Of a DNA stretch of 64,000 nt, positions 43,255 through 54,045 are shown one piece after another. Under the pieces are notes generated by a model. That model worked only from the letters and a program-made list of their open reading frames with translations, did no database searches and was not told the origin of the DNA. The translations under genes and the position numbers were made by a program. The DNA is from Oscarella lobularis. Lineage: Eukaryota; Porifera; Homoscleromorpha; Homosclerophorida; Oscarellidae. Every line of letters starts with the position of its first letter. Positions within the stretch are counted from its first letter, which is position 1. The DNA lies in contig NC_089177.1 in assembly GCF_947507565.1 (NCBI RefSeq), positions 1,798,001 to 1,862,000 on the forward strand, read 5' to 3'.

Positions 43255-43679
43255 TTTTCAGATTCCCACCTTCTCGTGGGAGATTGATAGGCCACTTGTT
43301 TACACTCACCATGGTACCAGTCAAAATAAGCAAAGCGCCTCTCTACCGTAGTCAAAATAGTACACGCCTCATTGCCGCTCATTCAGAGTCAGCTAGTCAC
43401 GCATGCTGTACTGCTCATCATAGCCTCTGCTGCTGCAGAAATGAACGCGCCAACAGCGCTGAAATGCACCATACCATGGAGTCTTGTGCACCAACCTACG
43501 GGGTACCTTTCTTGTGACAATTGAATACTTCACTTTCGCAGTAGAACGACTGAAAATGAACCTCTCAGCTGAAAGAGGCGATCAAATCTAAGCAAACTTT
43601 CATACGACGAAACTAAGCGTTCACGATTCCGAGAAAGAAGACTGAAACGTACGCATCATCCACATCAAGAAGCCAGGTA
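43255..43679. other. Non-coding spacer
   Basis: No exon or repeat stands out. Confidence 0.3.
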
Positions 43680-44347
43680 ATAGAGCGTTTTAAGGAGGCG
43701 GGGTTTTTGTAAGCATCCGCAGTACTCGACGATTAATGGGAGAAGAGGCGTGGCACCTCTATTTCGCTAAGAAAATGTTTGAACGCAGCAGAGCTAGGTC
43801 AGAGGTGTAGAGTAGTTCATTATAAGCCCTTACACAAAACGAGCGTCGCCGAGGAGTAGAAATGGTGCCGCTATTAGCCTAGTAAACAACTGTCACGTGA
43901 CCTAGAGCAGTGATATCTCGAAAACGAAATCTCAAAAAAATATTTAACTAAGACAACTGGCTCTATCTTAAAAAAGAGCGGGTAGAGCGCTATCGTAAAA
44001 TAAAAAATTAAAATTAAAAAATATTGCAGTTATTCTACAAACCGATGTTTTCGGTATAGTAAAGCCAGCTGTCAAACTCAATTTTTTTTCATGGTTTAGT
44101 TTTCGAGATATAGGTAAAAGAGGTCACGTGATAGTACTTTCCCCCGTGAATTTCGACTTTGTTTCTAGCAATCGGCGGTGCGCTTTTTGTCAAACGGACT
44201 TATTATGTATTGAGCTAAGCCTTTTGCCTAAGCGCGCCGCGATCAAACATTTCCTTAGCAAGATAGAGGTGCCACGCCCCTTCTTCCATGAACCGTCGAG
44301 TACTACGCATGCTTTCAAAAACCCCGCTTCCCTAAAACGCTCTATTA
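43680..44347. mobile_element. Foldback element, about 255-bp arms and 155-bp loop
   Basis: The left arm starts taatagagcgttttaaggag and the right arm ends aaacgctctatta. Arms 43681-43935 and 44092-44347 pair along their whole length, for example gaggcgtggcacctctat with atagaggtgccacgccccttc, and tgtcacgtgacct with aggtcacgtgata. Identity looks about 75-80 percent by eye. A TA duplication at the tips is possible, as in Tc1/mariner-derived MITEs. No protein is encoded. The frame 44128-44409 is only arm sequence. Confidence 0.75.
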
Positions 44348-44578
44348 GACGCAACCGCTGCATTCCAAACTTCTGTGACGTCATATCCTGTTTTACGAAA
44401 GAACGCTAATTTCTTCGAAACAAAAAGAGGACCCTAACAAATAGCCAACAAATACCCAGGTGCACAACTACAATCTATCGGACACCTGACGGACGCGGTC
44501 GCGACAGCGTACCACCGACCACTTTCCGGTAGACCGGTTACAAACTTTTTACACTATCTCGGCACTCAGCTACCGAGA
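44348..44578. other. Spacer
   Basis: Nothing supported. Confidence 0.3.
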
Positions 44579-45350
44579 GAAAAATGAGGCCCCAATAGAC
44601 GAAAGTTCCTAAGTGTTGTTTTTTAAAGGCAAAGGCAGCAGAAAACCGTTTTCTGAATCAAATTGGAGCTACTTTGACTGACGTTTAGCAAAAAACAAGC
44701 GATTAATTATATAGATAAAAATGAGGCCTCAATAGGATCCCTGGCCGCAAACATTTCGTTTATTAAAGGCAAAGGGAGCAGAAACGTTTTTCTGCATCAC
44801 ATTAGAGCAACTTTGACTGATTTATAGCAAAAACGAGTGACTAGTTTGATAGATAAAAAGGGGCCCCAATAGGAACCGGGCCGAAAAAATTTCGTTTATT
44901 TAAATAAAGGTAAAGGCAGCAATATCTGCATCAAAAGTAGATCTACTTCGACATATTTTTAGTGTAAAATATGCGATAAATTTTTTGGTTAAAGGTGAGG
45001 CCCTATTAGGAACCGGACCACAAAAAATTCGTTTATATATAGGAAAAGGCAGAAATGAAACCGTTTCTCAGCATCAAAGTGGAGCTACTTTCACTGATTT
45101 ATAGCAAAAACGAGCGATTGATTATATACATAATAATGAGGCCCCAATAGCAATCGGGCCACGAACATTTCGTTTATTTAAAGGCAAATGCAGCAATAAA
45201 ACCGTTTTTGAAGCTACTTGACTGATTTATAGCAAGATACCAGCTATTAAATATATAGATAAAAATGAGGACCCACTAAGAACCAGACTGCAAAATTTCT
45301 TTTATTTAATGGCTAAGGCAGCAATTTCTGCATTAAATAAGAGCTACTTC
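44579..45350 (+). repeat. Tandem array of about 135-bp units, six copies
   Basis: Units start near 44579, 44717, 44856, 44993, 45134 and 45262 with gataaaaatgaggccccaat-like sequence. They contain aggcaaaggcagcagaaa and end tatagcaaaaacgagcgatt. Divergence is about 20-30 percent by eye, so it is an old array. Confidence 0.75.
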
Positions 45351-45362
45351 GTGTAACGTGTG

Positions 45363-45380
45363 TATATATATATATATATT
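45363..45380. repeat. (TA)n microsatellite
   Basis: About nine TA repeats at the end of the 135-bp array. Confidence 0.8.
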
Positions 45381-45542
45381 GGTACAGAGAACCACCCGCT
45401 AGATATTAACACCTACCCTTTCCTTACTTAGTACGTCTACCTTAAACGTCTACCTTAAACATTAACCTCAGACATATAAGAACAACAGTACCCTTTTCCT
45501 TTCTCCCCTGAAGTGGTCTACGTCACGTACTCTTGCAGATAT

Positions 45543-46292
45543 CTACGTCGGAGCTCGAGTAGGGCGGCCAGAGCGAGTGTGACTGCCATGCGATGGTTGT
45601 TGGTGTGACGACGATGAGGAGGCATTTCTGGGCGAGGAAGGACGCGTGGACGACGAGGTCGGACGCGATGACTGAGAAACAGTAGACGTAGACTTTCGGT
45701 GTGTGGCTTGGCGAAGATGACGGCGATTGCGGCGAAGCCTGTTGCCGCTTCGCATTTCGACGACGTACGAGCGATGTGGAAGATATGTCACAATCTTGGC
45801 GCGTTTCCACGGGGCGGACGAGTCGTGGGGTACAGGTTGTACAAACACGGAGTCGCCTACAGACAGGGCCGGTAGGTCTTTGGCAGAAGCATCATAATAA
45901 CTTGCTTGTTTGGCCTTGCTAGCCGCCAAATCGGAGGACGGTGTGGAAGGCACTTTAGGAGTAAGAAGCGCTGGCGCCGTCGGAAGGAGCGTACGGGTAC
46001 GGCGTGAGTAAAAACGTTGGGCCGGACTCGAACGTGTGTGCTCCGATGGAGTATTGAGCCAGTCAAGAAGAGCTAGCCAGTTGTCCTCTCCCGCCTCTTC
46101 TGCTTTGCGCCATAATCTCTTGACGGTGCGGACGGCATTCTCGGCCTTGCCGTTCGACTGAGAATACCCCGAACTACTTGTAACGTGCAGAAAACCCCAC
46201 GCTGCTGCGAAAGTGCGAAACGTCGATGACGAGAAGCGGGAATTGTGATGTGGGGGATGAGAGTAGTTGTTCCGCCCTCGCTCAGGCCACAC
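45543..46292 (-). pseudogene. Ty3/Gypsy integrase C-terminal part (copy 1)
   Basis: The core end reads FSSSTFRTFAAAWGFLHVTS and GYSQSNGKAENAVRTVKRLW with the final catalytic Glu. Then come WLNTPSEHTRSSPAQRF and a C-terminal domain (LSVGDSVFVQPV, WKRAKIVTY, RSYVVEM), followed by a Ser/Arg-rich tail. The frame is open for about 240 codons, but the zinc-binding part and the first two Asp are missing because it stops at the junction near 46290. Confidence 0.7.
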
Positions 46293-47532
46293 TTACTCGA
46301 GGAAATTCACAGCACGCACATGGGTGTTGTGCGGATGAAGGCCCTAGCTAAAAATGCATATGTGGTGGCCACGAATTTCAAAAGAAATTGAAGCAGTAGC
46401 GAGAGAGTGCAAGGCGTGCAAAAAGCGCTCGTTCTCCAGCCAGAGTAACCCTTCATCCATGGAGTTGGCCAAATGGACCATTCCAAAGAATTCACGTTGA
46501 TTTTGCTGGACCGTTCATGGGACACATGTTCCTGATCGTCGTTGATGCATATTCAAAATGGTTAGAAGTTAAGATGATGACCAGCACAACGACTCCAAAA
46601 ACCATAGGATGCCTTCGAGAGCTGTTCGCGTCTTATGATTGTCCAGAGCTGTTGGTCTCCGACAATGGACCACAGTTTAGCAGCGCAGAATTCTCGAGCT
46701 TCTTGTCATCGAATCCGTCGGAGTTCGACATGTCAGATCACCTCCGTACCATCCACAATCGAATGGTGCGGCCGAGCGCTGTGTGCAAACGTTCAAAGGC
46801 GCAATGAAGTCTATGAAAGACGAGCCTGGCGACATTGCTACGCGATTGCTACGATTTCTGTTCCAGTACCGCTGCACGCCGCATGCCACGACTGGTACCT
46901 CGCCAGCTCAGCTGTTCTTGGGGCGTACTCTGCGCACCAGGTTGTCAATGTTGCACCCGGATTTGGCAGAGAGAGTGCGTGTCAAGCAGGAGAAGCAGCA
47001 GAGTTCTGGGCCCCTCGCTCAGCGAGCATTTGAAAAAGGAGATAGTGTCTGGGCTCGAAATTACGTCTCTCAAGATCGATGGGAGAGAGGAGAAATCACA
47101 GGGAAGTACGGAGAAGTCGATTACGACGTTCGGGTTGGAGGCAGAGTTTGGCACCGTCACGCAAATCCGCTTCGTCCCGATCACGTCTCGTTCGATGCCC
47201 TGGAACAGCCAAGTGCTAACGTAGAGCCAAGTGCTTCCATTACGCCAAGTGCAACAAATCCGCCAAGTGCTATACCGATCAGGCCGTCGGTGGAGAACGA
47301 AACGGCCCCACCGAGGCCCCCTTTGTCGTCTCCGAGACGAAGTGTTCCGGATCCAGTCGCAGCTGAGCCTACTGAAGCATCGGCAACTGGAAATGCGACA
47401 CCCTCGCCTTCGCCGCCAGTTTTGACGCCGCAAGCAAAGCAAGCAACACCGGCTCCACCAGAGGTGCGTCGAAACCCTCCACGAGAGCGTCGGCCGCCGG
47501 ACAGATTGAATTTGTCGGTTTCGGCGAAGTAG
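46293..47532 (+). pseudogene. Ty3/Gypsy integrase (copy 2), 5' truncated
   Basis: It starts in the zinc-binding domain (EIHSTHMGVVRMKAL; CKAC after a frame change). The core has FAGPFMGHMFLIVVDAYSKW, VSDNGPQF and the Glu region AAERCVQTFKGAMKS, split by a frame change near 46770. The C-terminal part reads RTRLSMLHPDLAERVRVKQE, FEKGDSVWARNY and ITGKYGEVDYDVRV. A Pro/Ser-rich tail ends at the stop 47530. A PPT and LTR start follow immediately, so this is the 3' end of an element. Confidence 0.7.
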
Positions 47533-47537
47533 ACTTT

Positions 47538-47900
47538 TAGGAGGAGGGAGTGTGGTATATCCGGACCTCTAGATAGTTAAGGGTGTGTCTTGTCTGTACG
47601 CTAGGTTATATGGGATAGCTTATGACAGAGTTAATCAGTTGGTAATACACTAAGGACATAACAATGTACGCGAGTAGGCCACCATCGGGATAGGAGATGA
47701 TCGAGTGGGCGGGAGTTAATCTATTTGCTCATCTAACAGAGCTACAGCCTTTTCTCCACGGCGTCCGAACCACTCAAGATGGCGGCTCAGGTGATCCTTG
47801 ACGTCACATGAATAAGCCCTATTGAAGGCAGCGTATTACGCATGCGTACTATAGTTCTCCGGAACGTACATGTTTCTTCATCCACAAATTTTGTAGAAAT
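47538..47900 (+). repeat. Polypurine tract and 3' LTR start of Gypsy copy 2
   Basis: The purine run aggaggagggag (to 47550) is followed by tgtggtatatccgg, a TG-start LTR. The right boundary is not determined because no 5' LTR is present for comparison. 47900 is a guess. Confidence 0.5.
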
Positions 47901-48059
47901 CACTATTATTTCCACATCCAATTATTCATTTATTTAAACGTCATAAGCAACTTGGGGATGATGACGGTATTAGAGATGAAACAGACAGGAGAGGCCCAAA
48001 AGTAATTTTTTTGTTCCGCATGCACGTAGTTATGATGGATTATGTTGAACTTTAGGTAT

Positions 48060-49236
48060 TCAAAACCAATATATGGAAGCGATTGTTTGAATGGAGAATG
48101 TCAATTTTAGGGTAATTTTGACTAAGTTGGATATTACGAGAACCATAATCCAAGCCTCTTCAATTCTTGTTAGAATACGTATTTCATGCTGTAAATAAGT
48201 TGCTGCTGCGAAAATTTCTGCTTGCGTTCCCCACGTTGAATTTTGTATCATTCTGTTTAGGTGTTCCTCATAGCCGGCATTAGACGGAGTATCTGTTAAA
48301 GCAGCTAATAGATGACGATTTCCGCGCATTAACGCTACCAATTCATTTCGAACTGACGAGTGATAACGCTGATCATCATAAATTGCCTGGGAAATACATC
48401 GAAAGAAACAGTTGCCAAATATCTTTAGAATTTGACGATTCTGAGTAGCAAGGAAAGCTGTAAGACATTTTTGCGCACAGGCGTCGTACTTTCGAATACA
48501 GAAACTGTTAGGAGATTCTTTGGCTTGAATTTCAACCGCTACTTTTGGCAAAACTTGTGGGCACGGTTGATTAGTTACAAAACACTTTTCTTTCGCTATA
48601 CTGTGTAATCTCACCATTTCCTCCTGATACTTGCTGCTGGTTAGCATTTTCTTTTTGTCGAAGTTGATCAAAGCTAATCCTTGTTTACTAGACTCTACTG
48701 AGAGCAACATAGGTCATTCCACTCTGGAAAACAGTTGAGCCAATATCCAAGACAGTACGGTCTAATGTTATGCCTTGAACTTTGTGAACTGTTGTTGCCC
48801 ACGACAACACCAAGGGAAATTGCTTTCGGGGCCAATGAATATCTGATTTCCATAAAATTGAGTTTCTATTGGCGAAATTTTTACGTTGTGATTATAAGTT
48901 TGAGCATCCATTGTGACCGTCATGTCGGCAGATTGAAAAGATTGTCCTATTGAGTGATTATCAAAGGCATCATATATTGCTGAAGGGAAATGCGATTTAT
49001 TTGAGAATTCGAACTTCGTCACAAATCCCTGAGCTCCATTAACTAGACCTTCGTCAACGGAAAGATTCCTGATGAGCATGACTTGAGAACCAATTGTTAA
49101 TTGAAGTTTTTCGACCAAACCGGCAGTCTTGTGAAATTTGCTGTTCCGTCAGTTTATCCGGTGCTTGAAGAACCGCGTCTATGGCCACAATCTCATAACG
49201 CCTTGATGTAATATATTTATGTTTTGCAAAGGACAA
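48060..49236 (-). pseudogene. Pif1-type helicase end fused to an OTU-like domain (Helitron remnant)
   Basis: Reading leftward, RRYEIVAIDAVLQAPDKL shifts frame near 49118 to LQLTIGSQVMLIRNLSVDEG followed by LVNGAQGFVT. It shifts again near 48820 to [20 protein letters not shown] followed by LDRTVLDIG and MTYVALSR, which are the last Pif1 helicase motifs. One more shift leads to [19 protein letters not shown] and an OTU-like region: FGNCFFRCISQAIYDDQ, RNELVALMRGNRHLLAAL and WGTQAEIFAAATYLQHEIRI. The OTU Cys is present, but the Asp of the usual D-G-N-C is Phe. Helicase plus OTU modules are known in animal Helitrons. Confidence 0.6.
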
Positions 49237-49596
49237 CTTTACGATGTAAAGTAAATGGCTTTTAAAAAAGCCGGGGTTTGGCTTTCAGAAAAGCCGGAGT
49301 TACCTAATCGGTCACGAAAACCGTACGATGCGACTTGTAGACTTTCACTGCTTTTTCAACCTCGCGACGGACGTCACTATCTGGGGGAAAGCAAGAAAAT
49401 CAAGAGTAACACCATACCTTTACACCCAGAAAGATACGCGTACTGGTATTCACGAACTTTCCGGAAATGCCTCTTCGTATCTTCCGATATTGAAGCGAGC
49501 GCGTCGTCGACGATGTTTTTCTGCGCAGCAAAACTGTAGTTGCAGTGTGCCCGCGAGTAACGTTATACGTCTACCCAGTGTCGTTTGATCGGACTA
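49237..49596. other. Non-coding spacer
   Basis: It begins with the palindromic word ggcttttaaaaaagccgg, as near 669 and 30303. No gene. Confidence 0.35.
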
Positions 49597-50320
49597 TCAA
49601 TATGGTTGATATTTAGGAAACGGTGCTATTTCTGCACTTAATTCAACTCGCAATGAAACTTCGAAGTAAAAAGACAGAAATTGCCCCGCGATTTCAACAG
49701 CAATCTCGACTTCGGACTTTTCAGCTGCGAAGTCTGGGTGTTTTGAAAGGGCGTCCTCCATGCCTTTCCTTAGCATTCCTCCACTGTCGACACCTCTATC
49801 CGTCAAACCTGAGTAATTATAAAAATGTTATAGTATATACTTAGTACCATACGAAGTAATTTACCGCTGCCAATCCTTTTGGTACGCCATTCTCGTCGAC
49901 CACGCCTGCTAGTCCAACGTTCATCCTCGAGGCGATGAGCGCATGTGGAGCCTTTGCAGTATGGTTCGAGCTGTTATCAAACGCTAATAGTAGATCGAGG
50001 AACTGAGGCGAGTATTTCAGTGCCGCAATTTCTACTGTTGTTCTCAGCTCTGCCATCAAGTTCTCTCGTCTGCAGAAGACCTCACGATTGACGCCCAGCT
50101 CCAAAGTCTTTCGCGCACGCTGAGGAAGATGACGCTGAGGAGCAGGAAGCGCCGCATACTCTTCGTCTGTGAAGCCGAGAAACCCGTTGAAATTGTCGAC
50201 GAAGTCCGACACCATGATGCTGCGTGCTTTTCCCTTTGTACATACATATAATGTATTAACAAAAATATTTTCAAGATGAAAACCTTGTGCTTCATTAGAG
50301 TCTGCTCGTCGTCGCCCCAA
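49597..50320 (-). pseudogene. DDE transposase of the FLPKFHCE type, two exons
   Basis: Exon 1 (50320-49855) has IMVSDFVDNFNGFLGFTDEE and a catalytic-type block, LLLAFDNSSNHTAKAPHALI followed by ASRMN. After an intron of about 45 bp (gtacta to ctcag) exon 2 reads LTDRGVDSGGMLRKGMEDAL and HPDFAAEKSEVE, then degenerates where FLPKFHCEL is expected. RG-V-D-x-G-M matches the exon at 29.73 kb, so both belong to one family. Confidence 0.5.
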
Positions 50321-50699
50321 AAATAACGCTGGTCGTCGTTTGATTGGAATATCGATTCATTGTGATATATTATCACCAAGTGCTTTTCAGCGGATGAATC
50401 GGCTAAATATTAATTGTATTCGAATCACATTTTTAACTATTTTTAAGCGAAAGAGTTAATTAGACGGTCTTTCCTAACCCATGCTTGCAAACTGATCTAA
50501 GACGCCGTCGTCTTCCCTAAATTTAAAAAATCCAAATTAAAACAAGTGTGTACAGTATTGTACAGTATTACCTTTCGCACCCGTCAAGATACACGGACTT
50601 TCCTGTCGAATCTTTTCGCGAGAAGCCATCGAATGAAGGAATCGAAATCCGGTTGCAATCGATGTGGACGTCGGGAATCCAGGAGGGTGAGGCGTATGC
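50321..50699. other. Non-coding spacer
   Basis: Nothing supported. Confidence 0.3.
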
Positions 50700-50795
50700 G
50701 TGCATAAATGGGTACGCGTGAACTAATGGGGTACGCGTTCAATAATGGGGTACGCATGCAAAAATGGTGTACGCGTGCAAAAATGAAGCGTGCGC
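50700..50795 (+). repeat. About 20-bp tandem repeat, five units
   Basis: Units of the form ggggtacgcgtgcaaaaat with variation. Each contains a KpnI-like ggtac and an acgcgt word. Confidence 0.75.
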
Positions 50796-51199
50796 TACGT
50801 ATTACACGAGGGGCCCTTGTGTGGCAAGGTAAGCGGTCGTTTTCTGTCGTTTGGAGGATCTTCGGACGCTCTTCTTCCGATAGAAGAGCGTTGATATGAG
50901 CGAACAAGCGAATTCAAGCGTGGAAGCCCTTTTGGGGAAACGGCAAGGCGGTTGTCTCGCGCATTTGCTGCCCGTAAGACTTATTATACGCTATTCTGTT
51001 TCGTAACAGTCTCCTTACACGTTCGAATCTCCTGGGTCGTCATCCTTGGAAGAAAGAGGCGAGAAGGAGGTGCAGGGAGAACGAGGGCAGTTTCCTCGGC
51101 CTACCGCATCTTACCAGTCGAGAACTTCACGTACGAATTTTCTCTCTGACTTTAAGTCATTCCCGAGATTGTACTGTGCAGGTTTTTCTACTTTCACTG

Positions 51200-51850
51200 G
51201 AAACGTTCGTTAGGGAGGAAGTGATGAATGCCTTACGTGCGTCTCGAACACCGTCTCCTGCTGCCACTCGGAGAGGAGGAAGGCTCCTTCAACGCGGGAG
51301 GTCGAGAGCGCCTGGACGGCTGAGACAGAGCGTTCGCGAGGAAGGAGATTTTTTCTCTCGGTTTTCTGCTGCCTCGCTGACACGACGACCAACCGCGTTC
51401 CTTTGGCAGACGTTATGTCATCTCTCCAAGCGCGAGGGCTGGGGTTGAAGTCGCTGGACATCAAGTTCAGTGCTACTTCGCTAGATATCAAACGCGCAGT
51501 CCTGAGCGCCTTTCCCCCTCTCGAGTCGTGCGGTGGGATTGAGCTTTTAGCAGGGTCTGCAGGATCGAGGGAACTCAGTCCCTACCCACCAGATATCGTT
51601 GGCCACTATTTGTGCGTCCAACCCGGTACAAAACCAAGGTGTACGTTTGACCAATCCAGCGTGACGTGCCGCTCAATTCGATATCTTCGGTGGAAAAGTT
51701 CTTTCAATATTTAACGTTTTTATCATTTTCTTTTCTAAATTGCTTTTGTAGGAGTCGTCCGACAATGTCCCAACGACGAAGTGCTTGAAGTGCTCTCAGC
51801 GACTGCCGATATTCGAAGTGAGGAGACACTTGTGTACCTGCACTGCGTAC
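51200..51850 (+). pseudogene. Probable N-terminal exons of a HECT-like ligase
   Basis: The segment 51224-51300 encodes a basic low-complexity N-terminus (MNALRASRTPSPAATRRGGR). Another frame reads SSLQARGLGLKSLDIKFSAT and ELLAGSAGSRELSPYPPDIV. Near 51757 a third reads VPTTKCLKCSQRLPIFEVRR followed by HLCTC, a C2HC finger. This order is reminiscent of the G2E3-like HECT genes of sponges and cnidarians. No HECT domain follows; a gag-like exon on the other strand does. The identification is tentative. Confidence 0.35.
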
Positions 51851-51869
51851 GGTAGATGTTGGCCACTAA

Positions 51870-52778
51870 TTAACCTTCTGGTGTTGCTGCTGCTGCGCTT
51901 GCGGCACTTGCTGTTGCGCCAGCGGGCGTTGCTGCGCCGGTTGCGGGATCGCAAAAACCGGTTGTTGCTGCGCTTGCGGCTGCAATACTTGGAGCGGTGA
52001 TCGGAGCGCGCGGGCTGCGTGTAGAGCAATAAAATGTAAGAGCCCAGACACGCGCTGAGACCCGTGCGACGCACGAGAAATAAAGGAGCCGGCGGGTGGG
52101 AACGGAATGACTCGCACCTGGCGCACGTGACGGGAGCGCGACAAAACAAACGAAGGAGAAGGGAACCGCTGGGACAAGAATGCAAAAGAGGGAGGGGGGG
52201 GGGGGGGGGGGGGCGCCTCTACCCCCGACCCGCTCCAGAAAGGCGTGCGTACCGCGATCGCGAGAGGGAAATAACTTACCTGGCAGGTACTGCGCAAGCT
52301 GTTGTTCTACGGCACGGGCAACCACCTCCTGTAGAGCCACAGGGCGAAGCACTGTAGCCGCTGAAGCGCCGCCGCCGATGGTGGGAGCGATTCCCGCGTT
52401 ACCCGGCGCCGTGGATGTGGGGACGGTGATCGCCGGCGATTGTTGCGACGCGGGAGCTCCCGTTGTTGCGTGGACGGTGATCGCCGGCGATTGCTGCGAC
52501 GGGGGAGCTCCCGTCGTTGCAATGGCGGCCGTTGGTGCCCGTGGTGATGGCTGGAGCGAAGCGCCCGTCGCGGCGATCAGATCGGCGGCGCGCGAACGCC
52601 GCGAGCGTCGTGGCGCCGCAGCCGAGGCTGGCGGTTGCGGCGTGGATTCGTTGGGTGTAGCTCCGTCCGTAGTAGACATAAGTTCGTATGGCGAAGGCGT
52701 GAAGCGACGCTCGAGCGGAGAAGGCGCGAATGAGGGCCCTCGCGTGCTTATGTTTACATAAGTGCCTACCCGCGCCAC
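51870..52778 (-). CDS. Gag-like Pro/Ala/Gln-rich protein, two exons
   Basis: Exon 1 (52778 or the ATG of MSTTDGATPNES at about 52680, to 52282) is rich in Thr, Ala and Pro, with two copies of APPSQQSPAITV/APASQQSPAITV. It ends EQQLAQYLPG before a strong GTAAGT donor. Exon 2 (about 51980-51883) is Gln-rich (QPAQQRPLAQQQVPQAQQQQ) and is followed by GTTAAT. The layout, a low-complexity first exon ending in Gly before GTAAGT, resembles the gag of copy C. It may be the start of another YR element gag. It might instead be a host low-complexity protein. Confidence 0.35.
   Translation of the reverse strand: MARVGTYVNISTRGPSFAPSPLERRFTPSPYELMSTTDGATPNESTPQPPASAAAPRRSRRSRAADLIAATGASLQPSPRAPTAAIATTGAPPSQQSPAITVHATTGAPASQQSPAITVPTSTAPGNAGIAPTIGGGASAATVLRPVALQEVVARAVEQQLAQYLPGKLFPSRDRGTHAFLERVGGRGAPPPPPPSLFCILVPAVPFSFVCFVALPSRAPGASHSVPTRRLLYFSCVARVSARVWALTFYCSTRSPRAPITAPSIAAASAATTGFCDPATGAATPAGATASAASAAAATPEG
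52194..52213 (+). repeat. Poly-G run
   Basis: About 20 consecutive G inside the intron of the gag-like gene. The exact length is unreliable in any assembly. Confidence 0.9.
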
Positions 52779-53005
52779 GCCCCTCGTGCGTCATCAAATA
52801 CGTTTACCATTGGCTAAACTACACTCGATATTCGGATAATCGACGTTCGGATAATCGACGATGTACTGTAGCATAATAATGCATAATAATAATAAAAAAA
52901 AGAGTACGTTATGTGTAATGATGACGTAATTTCTAGGGTATGCAGAGCACCGGTACAATTGATTTCTCAAATAAAATAGAGCGGTACCCATTGCTTCCAA
53001 CCAGG
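52779..53005. other. AT-rich spacer
   Basis: It contains a short duplicated word (ttcggataatcgacg, twice at about 52831-52861). No gene. Confidence 0.5.
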
Positions 53006-53009
53006 CTAC

Positions 53010-53477
53010 AGTCGAATGTATGCGTAATTTTAGCGATTCAATGAGACTAATTCTCATGAAAACATTTCAAAAAGATTTGGATTCTTTCGCGTCGCGATGG
53101 AACAATCACATTATTCGTAGGCAACGAGGACGCACCGTACAGCGACATAGCTCTCCAAACGACCTCTTTTATTTACCGCAGGAATACGGTAAATAAATTA
53201 CGCTGCGACGGATAACGAATTGTAATTCACGTTTGAATGCGTAGGAGCTGAAGATTGCAAAAAACAAATTGTACGCGATGTTATTGCCTATGGGAAGATA
53301 GTGACAAACAACGCATCGGAAAGACACAATATTCCCGAAGAACTCGTTACAGTTTGCGCTACATATTTACGTCATCGCCACTGGACAGTTGATGCCCTGT
53401 CGGAGCTGGAGCCCAACGAAACGTGTCGCTTGGCCGTTGCATTTACACAGTATGTAAAGCGCAATATACAAGTCTAA
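53010..53477 (+). pseudogene. Integrase-core family, C-terminal exons
   Basis: Exon 1 (about 53015-53188) reads MKTFQKDLDSFASRWNNHII, then PNDLFYLPQEY before a GTAAAT donor. Exon 2 (53246-53477) begins after TAG and reads GAEDCKKQIVRDVIAYGKIV, ending at a TAA. The phrase DLDSF-x3-WNNH-x-I-R matches the end of integrase-core proteins related to the gene at 9.8 kb. The catalytic part is missing. Confidence 0.45.
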
Positions 53478-53639
53478 ATATACCTTGTGAATGTTTACTT
53501 GTTTGTTGCGTACACGTTAACGTAGACTAACAAACTTGGCTGTACATCCAAAAAATAATGTTATGTTAAGCCCATCGATAAATTCTGGCTTTTTAATCAA
53601 AAATCATCTGCTCCTTGCTTAACGTGCAACATTGTATAG

Positions 53640-54045
53640 TCGACGTTGCACGTTGCACTTGCACGTTGCACGTTGCACGTTGCACGTTGCACGTTGTACG
53701 TTGCACGTTGAACGTTGCACGTTGCACGTTGAACGTTGCACGTTGAACGTTGCACTTTGCACGTTGCCCGTTGAACGTTGAACGTTGCACGTTGCACGTT
53801 GCACGTTGCACGTTGCACGTTGCACGTTGCACGTTGCACGTTGCACGTTGCACGTTGCACGTTGCACGTTGCACGTTGCACGTTGCACGTTGCACGTTGC
53901 ACGTTGCACGTTGCACGTTGCACGTTGCACGTTGCACGTTGCACGTTGCACGTTGCACGTTGCACGTTGCACGTTGCACGTTGCACGTTGCACGTTGCAC
54001 GTTGCACATTCAACGTTGCACATTCAACGTTGCACAGTCAACGTA
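53640..54045. repeat. 10-bp minisatellite (cgttgcacgt)n
   Basis: About 40 units of gttgcacgtt. The left third has variant units (gttgaacgtt, gttgtacgtt) and the right two thirds are nearly homogeneous. The 10-bp period gives stop-free translation in several frames on both strands (CNVQRAT repeats). These frames are not genes. Confidence 0.95.

Noticed and set aside
44128-44409. 93-codon frame near 44.2 kb
   Set aside because: It lies inside the right arm of the foldback element and has no domain.
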